This document shows, in pieces, positions 10,601 to 18,753 of a stretch of 64,000 nt of DNA. The stretch is taken from contig CAYMGE010000011.1 in assembly GCA_964389925.1 (NCBI GenBank), positions 1 to 64,000 of the forward strand. Reading direction: 5' to 3'. This DNA comes from CALECP01 sp964389925. Its GTDB lineage: Bacteria > Chloroflexota > Anaerolineae > Promineifilales > Promineifilaceae. The notes below the pieces were generated by a model that worked only from the letters and a program-made list of their open reading frames with translations, made no database searches and was not told the DNA's origin. Position 1 is the first letter of the stretch; the number at the start of each line of letters is the position of its first letter. The position numbers and the translations under genes are program-made.

Positions 10601-10785
10601 ATGCGGATGGCGGCAACTTTGCGGTTAGCAGTGGTGGTGGTGTCACTGGCGATATCACGGATTGGCTGGCAAGCACAAAAGGTGTTCCTGCTGTTTACGT
10701 GCTTGTGTCGAATCATGCGGATGGCTCGGCCGACATAGACTCCACCATACGAGCAGTCACGGCTGTGCTAGAAAACTATCGCTAA
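7684..10785 (+). CDS. Membrane pseudokinase with Ig-like repeats and a degenerate extracytoplasmic M14 peptidase domain
   Basis: The 1033 residues start with a Ser/Thr kinase fold (about 1-270), but key residues are changed. The VAIK lysine is Asn (LVSVNVL, near 34), HRD reads HRE (LHREVRPEN, near 123), and DFG reads NWG (LTNWGMA, near 150). ATP-dependent phosphotransfer is therefore unlikely. A charged linker and two Ig-like beta domains follow (about 395-605), then one membrane segment (about 613-635), an acidic Thr/Gly/Ser-rich stalk and a C-terminal M14 carboxypeptidase-like domain (about 812-1033). DLNRNF is kept, but the first zinc motif reads HSGSA instead of HGGxE, the second His position reads LGAAGG, and the catalytic Glu strand reads AVYVLVS. 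Both enzyme domains thus look inactive. It may be a membrane receptor or scaffold paired with the active kinase at 14308 and the active M14 at 13349. Confidence 0.82.
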   Translation: MISDRFTIEEQIATGSIATVYRAIDHQSQRLVSVNVLHSKNKALHKWFAEVSKAVSELKHPSIIQIYGVQKFEQRPALIAEFIETGTLGGYMTRSRLKLSEALLLTAQIASALDHAHAHDILHREVRPENMLVRLEEGNSLGLRVILTNWGMAQMAQAELDPGTVVFEGTLPYMSPEAVYGHTLDSRTDIFSLGVVLYLLTTGHKPSQARTEAKFVNAHFANSDVTIPAHLPVRVGEVLVRALAVEREQRFQNGMEMSEALEAIAATLTQAELAQYGMGKSLVLTVQKRAKMTKKSKNKKTVLVDKDLMEEFDEQYKDVADPSAGRRVGEGDGTNQNKTLIDLPDGSRVRGSDAVRQNDLVDDPRTDRRGASAEERNRVARMHGAFPKRKAAPPPQERILVQLLPNQLRLDPGESEQIIVNLQNLGPIHGDYSLKVKNNSESMRVDLSHRTVALAPKERTSVTLTVHAPKHSRLHAGEHPFRVLVASNRSRSKVGEMDGRIIVTPFEQFSFQMQPQRVKQNKTTQVIIKNEGNVAVNYRVTGRDQTAAIDYDIVDPVVEVAPGEEQSIPVKLSVHERSWFGKEERYPFDMTVRTTAGDKRKQRGTLLVQPKLPTLYLAIGGVALLSLLILSLVFRFSGSSDTVNYDSQNLTAAQIDQELSIVDGELRQAETACSLIQWLPRAVKNVVTQACRKVRTLQAAQRELERLKGTGPGSSGAVGISSDGNTSDPAVGDNNTTTGDDPDVVLEGVDPVDTTDDNAAATTPDDANSGTDSGTVNSGADSGTGADTGTNSGLPEVGETIVSWEPVIDEPIGTTFGGQSLLLTTLGRGENAFLLIGGIHSGSAPSTVQIAEAVETHFDANRELVPEDSTLYIISDLNPDSPSDIGGRDGRYNSRGVDLNRNFDCQWVRNPSGLASGAGGGEPLSEAESRVVEDLVNNNSLKGVIVLGAAGGSVIPGGCGGATTESQQLATIYADGGNFAVSSGGGVTGDITDWLASTKGVPAVYVLVSNHADGSADIDSTIRAVTAVLENYR

Positions 10786-10791
10786 TAAATT

Positions 10792-13356
10792 ATGAGTTCC
10801 TATCAAGTCAGCCCACGCAGAATTTTTCGCATGGGCATCAACCCAACCGTACTTGAAGCTCGCGTCGGCCGCACGCTGACCGTTCGTGTCGGGCTTGAAA
10901 ATCTGACCGACACGCTACAAACTTTACAATTGGCGGCTGACGGCGTTCCTAGCGAGTGGTTATTATTTTCGGAGGAGGTTGTCACGCTCTCCCCGCGTGA
11001 GCGATTTGTTATCCAGATAGAAATCTGGCCGGCTGGGCAGCGACTTTCCGGCTCCCAAGCACTTGGCATTTTGGGATACATGGCGGACGATCACAGCGAA
11101 TCTATTACGCTGCACGCGACGCTCAACTTTCCCATCGTTGAAAAGTTTGAGGTGGAGATGCAGTCGCCATCCACGCTGCGACATGGCAAGCTATGCCGCG
11201 TGCAGGTGAGCAATCAGGGAAACACTGACAGCGAGTATGAAGTCACATTTGAACCAGAGGAGGAGGTCACGTGGGAGGCAACATCGGCCGAACCGTTTGC
11301 CGTCGCTGCGGGCAGTCGCGCCCTGCAAGCGTTCAAGTTGAAAGCCCAATCGCGCCCTTTTTTTGGCAAAGAAAACGACATCCCATTTGTTCTAATCGTC
11401 ACCTCGCCCAAAGGTCAAAAGAAGCGCAAATACGGCACGCTCAATGTGCCACCATTCATCCCGATCTGGCTACCATTTGTGACCATTTTTGTGATTTTGG
11501 GGCTGATTATTTCGCTGTTTCCAAGCACATTTGCACCCCCTCCCTATCGTCGCCCAGCCTACACCGACTTTCCCGCACGCGGCGCGGATTGTGATGAGAG
11601 CCGCGTGATCGCAACCTATCCTTCTGTGATTGTGGCAACCCCACGTGTTGAAGCGGCCGATTCAGCAATTGAGGTGGGCGAGCCTGTTGTCAGCGCACCA
11701 GACGTTATCGTAGAAGGCGCACCAACGGTGGAAGAAGCACCACCAAGCGTCGCGGCACCAACACCTTATCAGTTTCTCGACTTGCCTTTTCCTTACAATG
11801 GCACGAACGATGAGCCGGGCGGAACGGCCGAGCAGTTTCGGCTCGCCAATCGTTCAAGCAGCAATGGCGGCCGCATCAACTCTTACTTCGACCACTTTTA
11901 TCCTCTCTACCCTGCCCCAACGGCTGGCAATGTGACGCAGGGGAAGGAGGATGCAGAACCATTGATGGGTGGCCATGTGTTGCCTTATTTTGGCTCATTG
12001 CGCCCCACATCATACAGCGGTCACCCCGGCATTGACTATTCGCCTGTCGCCTACGACAAACCGACAACACCTATTTTGGCAGCGGCTAGTGGAACAATTC
12101 TCGATGCCAAAAGAGATGAGACATCGGGGGGGCTGTTTATTTGGATCGAGCATGAGATTCCAGATGTGGGAAAGTACTTAACTGCTTATTGGCATTTGGA
12201 GGACGACACGTATTTTCAAGAAATGCGAGGTAGGAGAGGTCAACGGATTGAGCAGGGAGAGCGAATCGGCACAATGGGGAATACTGGTTACAGCACGGGT
12301 CGCCATCTGCATTTTGAGGTGCGTTTTGATGCAGACCGAAACGGCCGATTTGATAAGTATGAGAAGGTTGATCCATTTGGATTTATTCCATCGGCCGAAT
12401 ATCCCTTCGACCCATGGGCCGAAAATTCCGATAAGTTTGGCTACACAAATGCTGGCATGGTCAGTCGCTATCTGTGGATTCATCCAATGGGTGGATTCTC
12501 TGGTGAGATACCCAGCAATGGGGGTGGCATTTTCCCATCTGGTGGAACAGGCGGAACGGGTGGCGCGGGGGAAGCTCCTTCTGGCTGTGCGCCTTCCCGC
12601 GCGTTGCCACGTAACGGAACGATCAACTGGGTTTGGGCACCCGACCCGGAGCCGACGGCCGAGCGGGCAGGGTTAGGGCAAGGGTGTGCGCTGTCCGTTT
12701 TTGATGAAGAAGGCACACCAGTGAAACAGTTTAATAAACCAATTCGCATTGAGTTACCCTATGCCGACGAAAACCTGCTTCGTTTGAATAAGACAACAGG
12801 GCAGATGATTCCCTACCTAGAAGAATCAACCCTGCAAATTTGGTGGAAGAGCAGCGAAAGAGAACCGTACAAACCGCTTGAAACGACTTTGACCACACAG
12901 GAAGGAACAGGCAAAAAGTTCGCCATTGCCTACACTGAAAAACCGGGACACTGTGCGCTCATGGGAACACCAATTGCCGACTTTGTCGCCCCCGAATCAC
13001 ATATTAGCGTGCGTGGCGATGCGTTCGATGCGTATAGCTATCTGGGCGATGTCGTCGTTTTTCTATCCTCCCGCGCACCTGACCTAGCCAAGATTGAGTA
13101 TAGTCTAAATAGCGGGGAAACATGGGATACATACACAGACCCGCTTGTGATAAAAGCAGGCGAATCCCCGCCGCGCCTCAATGATGATTTGACGGAGGGG
13201 TTGCCCGCTGATGCGGAGGGGTTACATCTGTTGTTAGTCGCAGCCATAGATGAGTCTGGTAACCGCGAAGAACCTCCCAATTCAAAACTCATCATCATCG
13301 ATCCAAATTTTGACGAATCACAGCGCGTTGTGCCATCTCCATGTTGCGATGATTAG
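10792..13356 (+). CDS. Membrane-anchored M23 (LytM-type) peptidase of the eCIS locus
   Basis: The 854 residues comprise two Ig-like domains (about 1-215), a single membrane segment (about 221-243), a Pro/Val/Ala-rich stalk and a complete-looking M23 zinc endopeptidase domain (about 395-535) with HPGID and HLHFEV, the metal and catalytic positions of LytM enzymes. The C-terminus (about 600-854) is beta-rich with an Ig-like module. The region before the membrane segment resembles the matching parts of the pseudokinase and of the kinase at 14308 (each has PF..F near its start and an RPFF/RPWF/RSWF turn). The peptidase would face the cell wall and cut peptide cross-links. Start is 6 bases after the pseudokinase stop; the end overlaps the next gene by 8 bases. 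A role in opening the wall for particle release or firing is inferred. Confidence 0.85.
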   Translation: MSSYQVSPRRIFRMGINPTVLEARVGRTLTVRVGLENLTDTLQTLQLAADGVPSEWLLFSEEVVTLSPRERFVIQIEIWPAGQRLSGSQALGILGYMADDHSESITLHATLNFPIVEKFEVEMQSPSTLRHGKLCRVQVSNQGNTDSEYEVTFEPEEEVTWEATSAEPFAVAAGSRALQAFKLKAQSRPFFGKENDIPFVLIVTSPKGQKKRKYGTLNVPPFIPIWLPFVTIFVILGLIISLFPSTFAPPPYRRPAYTDFPARGADCDESRVIATYPSVIVATPRVEAADSAIEVGEPVVSAPDVIVEGAPTVEEAPPSVAAPTPYQFLDLPFPYNGTNDEPGGTAEQFRLANRSSSNGGRINSYFDHFYPLYPAPTAGNVTQGKEDAEPLMGGHVLPYFGSLRPTSYSGHPGIDYSPVAYDKPTTPILAAASGTILDAKRDETSGGLFIWIEHEIPDVGKYLTAYWHLEDDTYFQEMRGRRGQRIEQGERIGTMGNTGYSTGRHLHFEVRFDADRNGRFDKYEKVDPFGFIPSAEYPFDPWAENSDKFGYTNAGMVSRYLWIHPMGGFSGEIPSNGGGIFPSGGTGGTGGAGEAPSGCAPSRALPRNGTINWVWAPDPEPTAERAGLGQGCALSVFDEEGTPVKQFNKPIRIELPYADENLLRLNKTTGQMIPYLEESTLQIWWKSSEREPYKPLETTLTTQEGTGKKFAIAYTEKPGHCALMGTPIADFVAPESHISVRGDAFDAYSYLGDVVVFLSSRAPDLAKIEYSLNSGETWDTYTDPLVIKAGESPPRLNDDLTEGLPADAEGLHLLLVAAIDESGNREEPPNSKLIIIDPNFDESQRVVPSPCCDD

Positions 13357-14299
13357 TTACGTTACTATGCTAAAACGGGCGTTTGGTCTCATTCTTTTAT
13401 TCGGACTCATGATTGGTTGTCAAACGGAGGAAGCTGTTGTGGCAACGATTGCACCAACCACTGTTCCAACGACGGCTCCTCCAACGCCATTACCCACCTT
13501 GACCCCCACGCCTATTCCAACTATCACACCAACACCAATTCCTTCGCCGATTCCTTTCTCGCGCCCATTCACGTTGGGCGAATCGACGGGGGGACACGAG
13601 ATTGAAGGATGGCAGTTAGGCAACGGCGAGCGACATCTAATCCTTGTGAGCGGGATTCACGGCGGCGCAGAATGGAACACTATCCTATTGGCATACGATA
13701 TACTCGATCACTACACGAACAATCCTGAGCAGTTGCCACAGACGGTGACATTGACCATCATTCCGGTTGCCAATCCAGATGGGCAGATGGCAGTATTGGG
13801 AACAATCGGCCGCTTCACCCCCCCCGTCGATACGCCCTTCGTAACAGCAGCAGGTCGCTTAAACGCCAACCAAGTAGACCTCAATCGTAACTGGGACTGT
13901 CTCTGGCGCACCGATGCGGTTTGGGCCGGTCGGCAGGTGAGCGGGGGCAGCGTTCCATTTTCAGAGGTAGAAACCGTCTTGTTGCGTGACTATATCGAAA
14001 GCATCGAGCCTGAGCTGGCGATCTTTTACCATAGCTCGGCCGATGGCGTTTACACAGGACAGTGCGACAGCGAGCAGCATCCAGACACATTGCGCTATGC
14101 GAGTGACTATGCAGAGGCAGCCAACTACACGCTAAACAACACATTTTCAGCCTATACGGTGACAGGAGACGCATCAGATTATCTCAACAAGGTGGGCATC
14201 GCAGCATTCACAATCGAACTGAACACCAAGCACAATATTGAGTGGAATCGTAATTTTGCTGCGGTACAATTGCTGTTGGCACACATTGGAGAACAATAA
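13349..14299 (+). CDS. Secreted M14-family zinc carboxypeptidase, lipoprotein
   Basis: The start at 13349 overlaps the M23 stop (ATGATTAG); an ATG at 13367 is a possible alternative. The N-terminus is a lipoprotein signal with lipobox LMIGC, followed by a long TPTPIPT linker. The M14 domain (about residues 70-316) keeps the expected residues: HGGAE at the first zinc site (His about 104), VDLNRNW, a second-His region IFYHSSADG, and a TIELNT strand for the catalytic Glu. It is thus the apparently active partner of the degenerate M14 domain at the end of the pseudokinase. The likely substrate is peptidoglycan peptide, since it sits next to an M23 enzyme in one coupled operon, but the specificity cannot be read from sequence. 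Confidence 0.85.
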   Translation: MISYVTMLKRAFGLILLFGLMIGCQTEEAVVATIAPTTVPTTAPPTPLPTLTPTPIPTITPTPIPSPIPFSRPFTLGESTGGHEIEGWQLGNGERHLILVSGIHGGAEWNTILLAYDILDHYTNNPEQLPQTVTLTIIPVANPDGQMAVLGTIGRFTPPVDTPFVTAAGRLNANQVDLNRNWDCLWRTDAVWAGRQVSGGSVPFSEVETVLLRDYIESIEPELAIFYHSSADGVYTGQCDSEQHPDTLRYASDYAEAANYTLNNTFSAYTVTGDASDYLNKVGIAAFTIELNTKHNIEWNRNFAAVQLLLAHIGEQ

Positions 14300-14307
14300 G
14301 GGGCATC

Positions 14308-17300
14308 ATGGCTTCCAGAGAGCAAAAAATTGGTCGTTACACGATAAAGAGCGAAATCGGACATGGTGGGATGGGTATGGTCTATCTTGCCCAAGATACG
14401 CGGCTAAATCGCCTCGTCGCAATCAAGATAATGAACGCGCCGACGGGGGATTCACGCAACTTCGCACGACGATTTATACGCGAAGCAAAAACGCTTGCTA
14501 CGATCAACCATCCCGCCGTTGTTCACATTCATGAATTTGAGGTAGAAAATGGACGGCCTTATCTCGTCATGGAATATGTCGAGGGCGGCAACCTCAACGC
14601 CCATCTTCGCAAGATCGAAGGAACAGGCAAAACGTACGATCTGCGGCAAACGTTGAAAATTATTGCGGATGCGGCCGAAGCATTAGCTGCCGCCCATCGC
14701 AAAAACATCATCCATCGTGACATCAAGCCTGACAATATCTTAGTCAAAAAGTTTGACATCAATAATGAGCTAGGCGTACAGGGCGTTGTCACTGACTTTG
14801 GGCTGGTTAAGATCGTTGAAGATGACAACAAAATGACCGCGCTCGGTACGGTGCTTGGCACACCAGACTACATGTCACCCGAACAATGTTTGGGGGATGA
14901 GGTTGACGGGCGGACAGACATTTACTCGTTAGGCATCGTGCTGTTTCAGGCGGTGACAGGGATACTGCCGTTTCGCAGTGAAAACCTCTCTATGGCGGTG
15001 CGTAATCATACAGAGGTTCCCCCCCCACAGCCAACCATCTATCGGCATGACCTGCCCATCTCCATTGTCCGCGTCATTGAACGCTGCCTCAAAAAAGATC
15101 GAGAGGATCGGTATCCGTCGGCCGAAAAACTCGCTCGTGAACTACGTGGCATTATTGAAACGCTCGGCCCTGAATTAAATGCCGTCCGCTATTTCGCACT
15201 GGGCGAGGTTACGCCCACTCCACAACGAGCGGAGCGCAGCGTTGCACAGTTGGTCATCGAACACCCCACGAAACCAGCGAAGACCGTTCCGCTTGATAAA
15301 ACCAGCTTTGTGATTGGTCGGGAGTTTGACCATGAGCAACAGTCTGTTGATATACCTCTAGCCAACCACAAGGTCTCGCGTCAGCACGCACGGATCGCCT
15401 ATATCAATGATGGTTGGACAATCACCGATTTGGGCAGCACAAATGGAACCTATCTCAATAGAGGTAAGATAGCACCTGACCACGCTCAACCCATCAACGA
15501 TAGCACGCGCATCAGAATCGGCCCCTACAGACTACGTTTTATCGATGTCACAAAAGAAGAAGGCGAAGAGGCAAAACCGGGTGAGGGGCCGAGTATCGTC
15601 ATCGTTCCCGGTGGTGGTGAGCCATTATCTGGTGGCTCACAAGAGCAAGGCGGCCCGCCACCGACACAAGTTCTTTTGCAGGCCAATCCGCTCAATTTCG
15701 GTGTTAAGCTGGAAGAGTTTGGTGGATTGGGGCAGAACATCGACGTTAAGCTCACCAATCGAACTGAAATCACAGAGCATTTTACGCTGGAAGTGTTAAG
15801 CATTCCGGATAATTGGGTTAAACTTCGGCCGAAAGAGATCAAACTCAACGCTGGTGATAGCGGTGATCTGAAAATTATCGTCAAGCCCCCCTATAGTTCA
15901 CGAACAAAGGCTGGACGACACAAATTCCAGATTGGCGTGCGGGCGCGTACAACAGGAACGCAAGTCGCCGCGCTCAATGGAACCATCACCGTTGCGCCAT
16001 TTGAAAAATTCTCGGTTGACATTCATCCAAAAACGATCAAGCATGGACGCAAGATGAGCCTATTCCTCCTTAACGAGGGAAATGGTGAAATTAGCTACAA
16101 CATCTATGGAAAAGATGACGCGGATGAGTTGCGCTACAGTCACAATGGCTTTAATGGAACGCTTGAATCGGATGACCAGATCGTGCTGCCGATCACGGTC
16201 GAAATGAGAAAACGTCCTTGGTTTCGCTATATCGATCCGAGAGCATTTGAGTTAGAGGTGACGAGTGAATCTACTGGCCAAGCCATTTCAAACAGAGGAA
16301 CTTTAGAGGTCAAGCCAAGAATCGCACGCATCTATCTCTATCTAAGTGCGTTTATTGTCCTGTTTGGCATTATTTGGTTGGCATTTTTATTTGCCAGTGA
16401 TCGGCGCGTGGACAATGCCACAACCGCAACCGCAGTAGCGATTGCACAGGCAGAGACATCTGATGCTAGTGCGACGGTCGTCAGTGCAAACGAGACGAGT
16501 CAAGCTCAGACGAGTGAAGCGCGATTTATCGCTTTGACAAACGACAAGATCACAGAGATTGAAATTGCGACTCGTGAGAAGCAGGATGAAATAGCGACAG
16601 AGATTGCGCGGGCGGCAGCGGCCGCTGCGGAGGAAGAGGCAGCTAGGCAGGCGGCCGAAGCAACCATCATGCAACAAACGGTTGAAGCCAGTGCAGATGT
16701 AGATGGCGACAGCCTCTCTTTTATTGATGAAACGACAATTTACAACACGGATCCGAATAAATTTGATACAGATAATGATGGCCTCAATGACTTTGACGAG
16801 GTAAATCGCTGTACCGACCCACGTAATCCGGATAGCGATGCGGATGAATTGACAGATGGGGATGAGGTGTTGCGCCTCTTTACAAATCCATGTCGGGCCG
16901 ATACTGACAACGACGGCCTGCTCGACAATGCAGACCCACAGCCGCGTTCGACACCTCCACCCACCCCAGCTCCGATCCCAACCGCTACGCCCGCTCCCCC
17001 TACTCCTGTCCCACCCCCTCCAACGGCGATCCCTCCGACCGCGGCTCCCCCCAGTGGCAATTCGGGTAACGCCAATTCTGGTAGTGGCAACTCAGGCAAT
17101 GACAACGCCGGCAGCGGCAACGCCAATGCAGGCAGTGGCAATACCGGCAACGCGGGGAACGAAAATGCAAACGCTGGCGGCGGAAACACGGGTAACAGTG
17201 GTGGCAATGACAACGCTGGCAGCAGTGGCAATGATAACAGTTCTGGCAGTGGAACTAGTGGGACACCTCTCAACGTCAATCTGTTGCCAAACCCCTCGTT

Positions 17301-17859
17301 TGAGGAAGGTTTCTCACTCCAAGATAACGTACAAGAATATCAACTACCAGATGGATGGCAATTGATAAACGTCAGAGACAATGAAGAGTCCATTTATAAT
17401 GAGACCTATTTCAGACCTGAAGTTCGCACGTTGTCGCGTAACAATCTACCAGAAGATGAGCGAGGTGTCTTTATTTTGGATGGTGATCAGGTTGTGAAGA
17501 TATTTAAGGGGGGTGCGCCGATGCGTTCTTCTTTTGTAACGGCCGCACCGCTCTCGCTCTCGGCCGGAGAATATGCCCTGCGCGTTGGGATTTATGCCGA
17601 CATCGTGGCACATTACAATGATGGCAATAAACAGTTTGCGACCGACCCCAATTCAGCACAAGTGCGCCTTGTGCTAGGCAATCAAGAGACACGGTTTTCA
17701 AAGGTCATAATGGGTGGCGATCACGCCAACTATCTGACATTTACATTCACCGTGCCGAGCAACTTTAATGGACAGGTGGGGCTTGAATTAGACGCACCGC
17801 TTTTACAGGCAAACAACGGTTGGTTTTTGGATGACTGGTCGTTGACGCGGACAAAGTAG
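14308..17859 (+). CDS. Transmembrane Ser/Thr protein kinase with FHA domain, thrombospondin-3-like Ca repeats and a C-terminal carbohydrate-binding-like module
   Basis: The 1183 residues begin with an intact kinase domain (about 10-285): GHGGMG loop, VAIKIMN lysine (about 39), IIHRDIKPDN (about 137) and TDFGLVK (about 164). An FHA domain follows (about 311-412: SFVIGREF, SRQHARI, GSTNGTYL). Then come Ig-like domains similar to those in the two membrane proteins upstream, one membrane segment (about 674-695), an Ala-rich coiled coil, thrombospondin-3-type calcium loops (DTDNDGLNDFDE and two more), a Pro-rich and a Gly/Asn/Ser-rich spacer (about 915-985), and a galactose-binding/CBM-like C-terminal domain (LLPNPSFEEGF ... 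FLDDWSL). It should sense something outside and phosphorylate Thr/Ser inside. The FHA domain here and the one on the baseplate protein are natural readers. It is the last gene of the plus-strand operon. Confidence 0.88.
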   Translation: MASREQKIGRYTIKSEIGHGGMGMVYLAQDTRLNRLVAIKIMNAPTGDSRNFARRFIREAKTLATINHPAVVHIHEFEVENGRPYLVMEYVEGGNLNAHLRKIEGTGKTYDLRQTLKIIADAAEALAAAHRKNIIHRDIKPDNILVKKFDINNELGVQGVVTDFGLVKIVEDDNKMTALGTVLGTPDYMSPEQCLGDEVDGRTDIYSLGIVLFQAVTGILPFRSENLSMAVRNHTEVPPPQPTIYRHDLPISIVRVIERCLKKDREDRYPSAEKLARELRGIIETLGPELNAVRYFALGEVTPTPQRAERSVAQLVIEHPTKPAKTVPLDKTSFVIGREFDHEQQSVDIPLANHKVSRQHARIAYINDGWTITDLGSTNGTYLNRGKIAPDHAQPINDSTRIRIGPYRLRFIDVTKEEGEEAKPGEGPSIVIVPGGGEPLSGGSQEQGGPPPTQVLLQANPLNFGVKLEEFGGLGQNIDVKLTNRTEITEHFTLEVLSIPDNWVKLRPKEIKLNAGDSGDLKIIVKPPYSSRTKAGRHKFQIGVRARTTGTQVAALNGTITVAPFEKFSVDIHPKTIKHGRKMSLFLLNEGNGEISYNIYGKDDADELRYSHNGFNGTLESDDQIVLPITVEMRKRPWFRYIDPRAFELEVTSESTGQAISNRGTLEVKPRIARIYLYLSAFIVLFGIIWLAFLFASDRRVDNATTATAVAIAQAETSDASATVVSANETSQAQTSEARFIALTNDKITEIEIATREKQDEIATEIARAAAAAAEEEAARQAAEATIMQQTVEASADVDGDSLSFIDETTIYNTDPNKFDTDNDGLNDFDEVNRCTDPRNPDSDADELTDGDEVLRLFTNPCRADTDNDGLLDNADPQPRSTPPPTPAPIPTATPAPPTPVPPPPTAIPPTAAPPSGNSGNANSGSGNSGNDNAGSGNANAGSGNTGNAGNENANAGGGNTGNSGGNDNAGSSGNDNSSGSGTSGTPLNVNLLPNPSFEEGFSLQDNVQEYQLPDGWQLINVRDNEESIYNETYFRPEVRTLSRNNLPEDERGVFILDGDQVVKIFKGGAPMRSSFVTAAPLSLSAGEYALRVGIYADIVAHYNDGNKQFATDPNSAQVRLVLGNQETRFSKVIMGGDHANYLTFTFTVPSNFNGQVGLELDAPLLQANNGWFLDDWSLTRTK

Positions 17860-17860
17860 A

Positions 17861-17901
17861 AGACATCTCTGCCTGCGATTGGCTCGCAGATAGGGATGTC
17901 T
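17861..17901. terminator. Hairpin between convergent genes, possible bidirectional terminator
   Basis: The stretch AGACATCTCTGCCTGCGA pairs with TCGCAGATAGGGATGTCT across a five-base loop, giving about 18 pairs with a few G-T. It starts two bases after the kinase stop and lies just past the end of the minus-strand gene at 17924. There is no clear T-run, so the terminator call is tentative. Confidence 0.5.
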
Positions 17902-17923
17902 GCGGTACGTTCTTAATAGTTTC

Positions 17924-18736
17924 CTACTTGCTTCGCTGCGTTTCTGCCCGTATCAAAATCTCGCCTACACTTGTGCCGGCGAGTTGTGCATGTGTGTCTG
18001 CATCTTCAAAAGCGGGGTCAGTTGGCGGGATTGCCCATTTATTTGAGCCATCGATATGGTTTTCAGCAAAGAGCAGTTCATAGCCTAGAATGCCATAGGC
18101 GGGTTCGGTCAGCGGTCGGCCGTTTGCCTCATGCGCGAGAATGCGCTCATCTTTCAATTCAGGGTCAAGCTCAATGACCAAATCGGTCTCGACTGGCGTT
18201 ATGGTTTCCTCATCGACTTCTTGCTGTGTGAGCATCGGCCGAATTGTCACCGTATCCATTTCCTCATACATCAAGCGCAAGAGTAAAGCGCGACCCACCG
18301 GCCCCGAAATCAACATGCCAAGCCGTTCCAATACTTGCGCCTTGAAACCATTATGTGCTACGCCAGCGGCATCTTTCTCATCGATCACAATTTGTCCACT
18401 GTCGTCCTTAAACGCATTCCACATCTCCTCGACCTGCCTAAAGGTCGTTTCTGCGATCTGTTCCCCATCTGCCTCGTAGCTCTCAGTTGTATTGTCCGGC
18501 ACGATCCAGTACTCGCCAAACTCTGTCTTTTTGGCTTGGCCTTGTGGCGATGATGCCTCACGCTGTATCAAGGCAGAGGTTTGTCGATTGCCAAGTAGCC
18601 GCTGCATCTGTAGCATCTCTTGGGGAGATGCGCCAGCTAACTGTAAGCCTACGGGTGTTTTTGGCGCACGCTTTGTCTCTGTTCTTTTTTGTCGTTTGTG
18701 TTTTTGTGGGGAAGATTGTTGTTTGTGTGTTCGCAT
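17924..18736 (-). CDS. eCIS-associated protein with N-terminal LQMQR-GN motif; possible degenerate M91-like effector
   Basis: The 270-residue protein has a basic N-terminus (many K/R/Q) and then LQMQRLLGNRQTSALIQRE (about 41-60). The same kind of motif occurs in the DUF4157 protein of this locus (LLQMQRELGNQAVQRFL) and is common in eCIS-associated proteins. The body resembles M91 (NleD-like) effector peptidases in layout: a GRALLLRLMYEEMDTVTIRP stretch, an ERILAHEANGRP segment where M91 enzymes have HELxH, and GYELLFAENHI where they have the third ligand region. The second His of HExxH is missing, so if it belongs there it is probably inactive or diverged. The M91 link is by pattern only. It may be cargo or a cargo adaptor. 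Confidence 0.5.
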   Translation of the reverse strand: MRTHKQQSSPQKHKRQKRTETKRAPKTPVGLQLAGASPQEMLQMQRLLGNRQTSALIQREASSPQGQAKKTEFGEYWIVPDNTTESYEADGEQIAETTFRQVEEMWNAFKDDSGQIVIDEKDAAGVAHNGFKAQVLERLGMLISGPVGRALLLRLMYEEMDTVTIRPMLTQQEVDEETITPVETDLVIELDPELKDERILAHEANGRPLTEPAYGILGYELLFAENHIDGSNKWAIPPTDPAFEDADTHAQLAGTSVGEILIRAETQRSK

Positions 18737-18753
18737 GAATGCGCCCTCCTACT

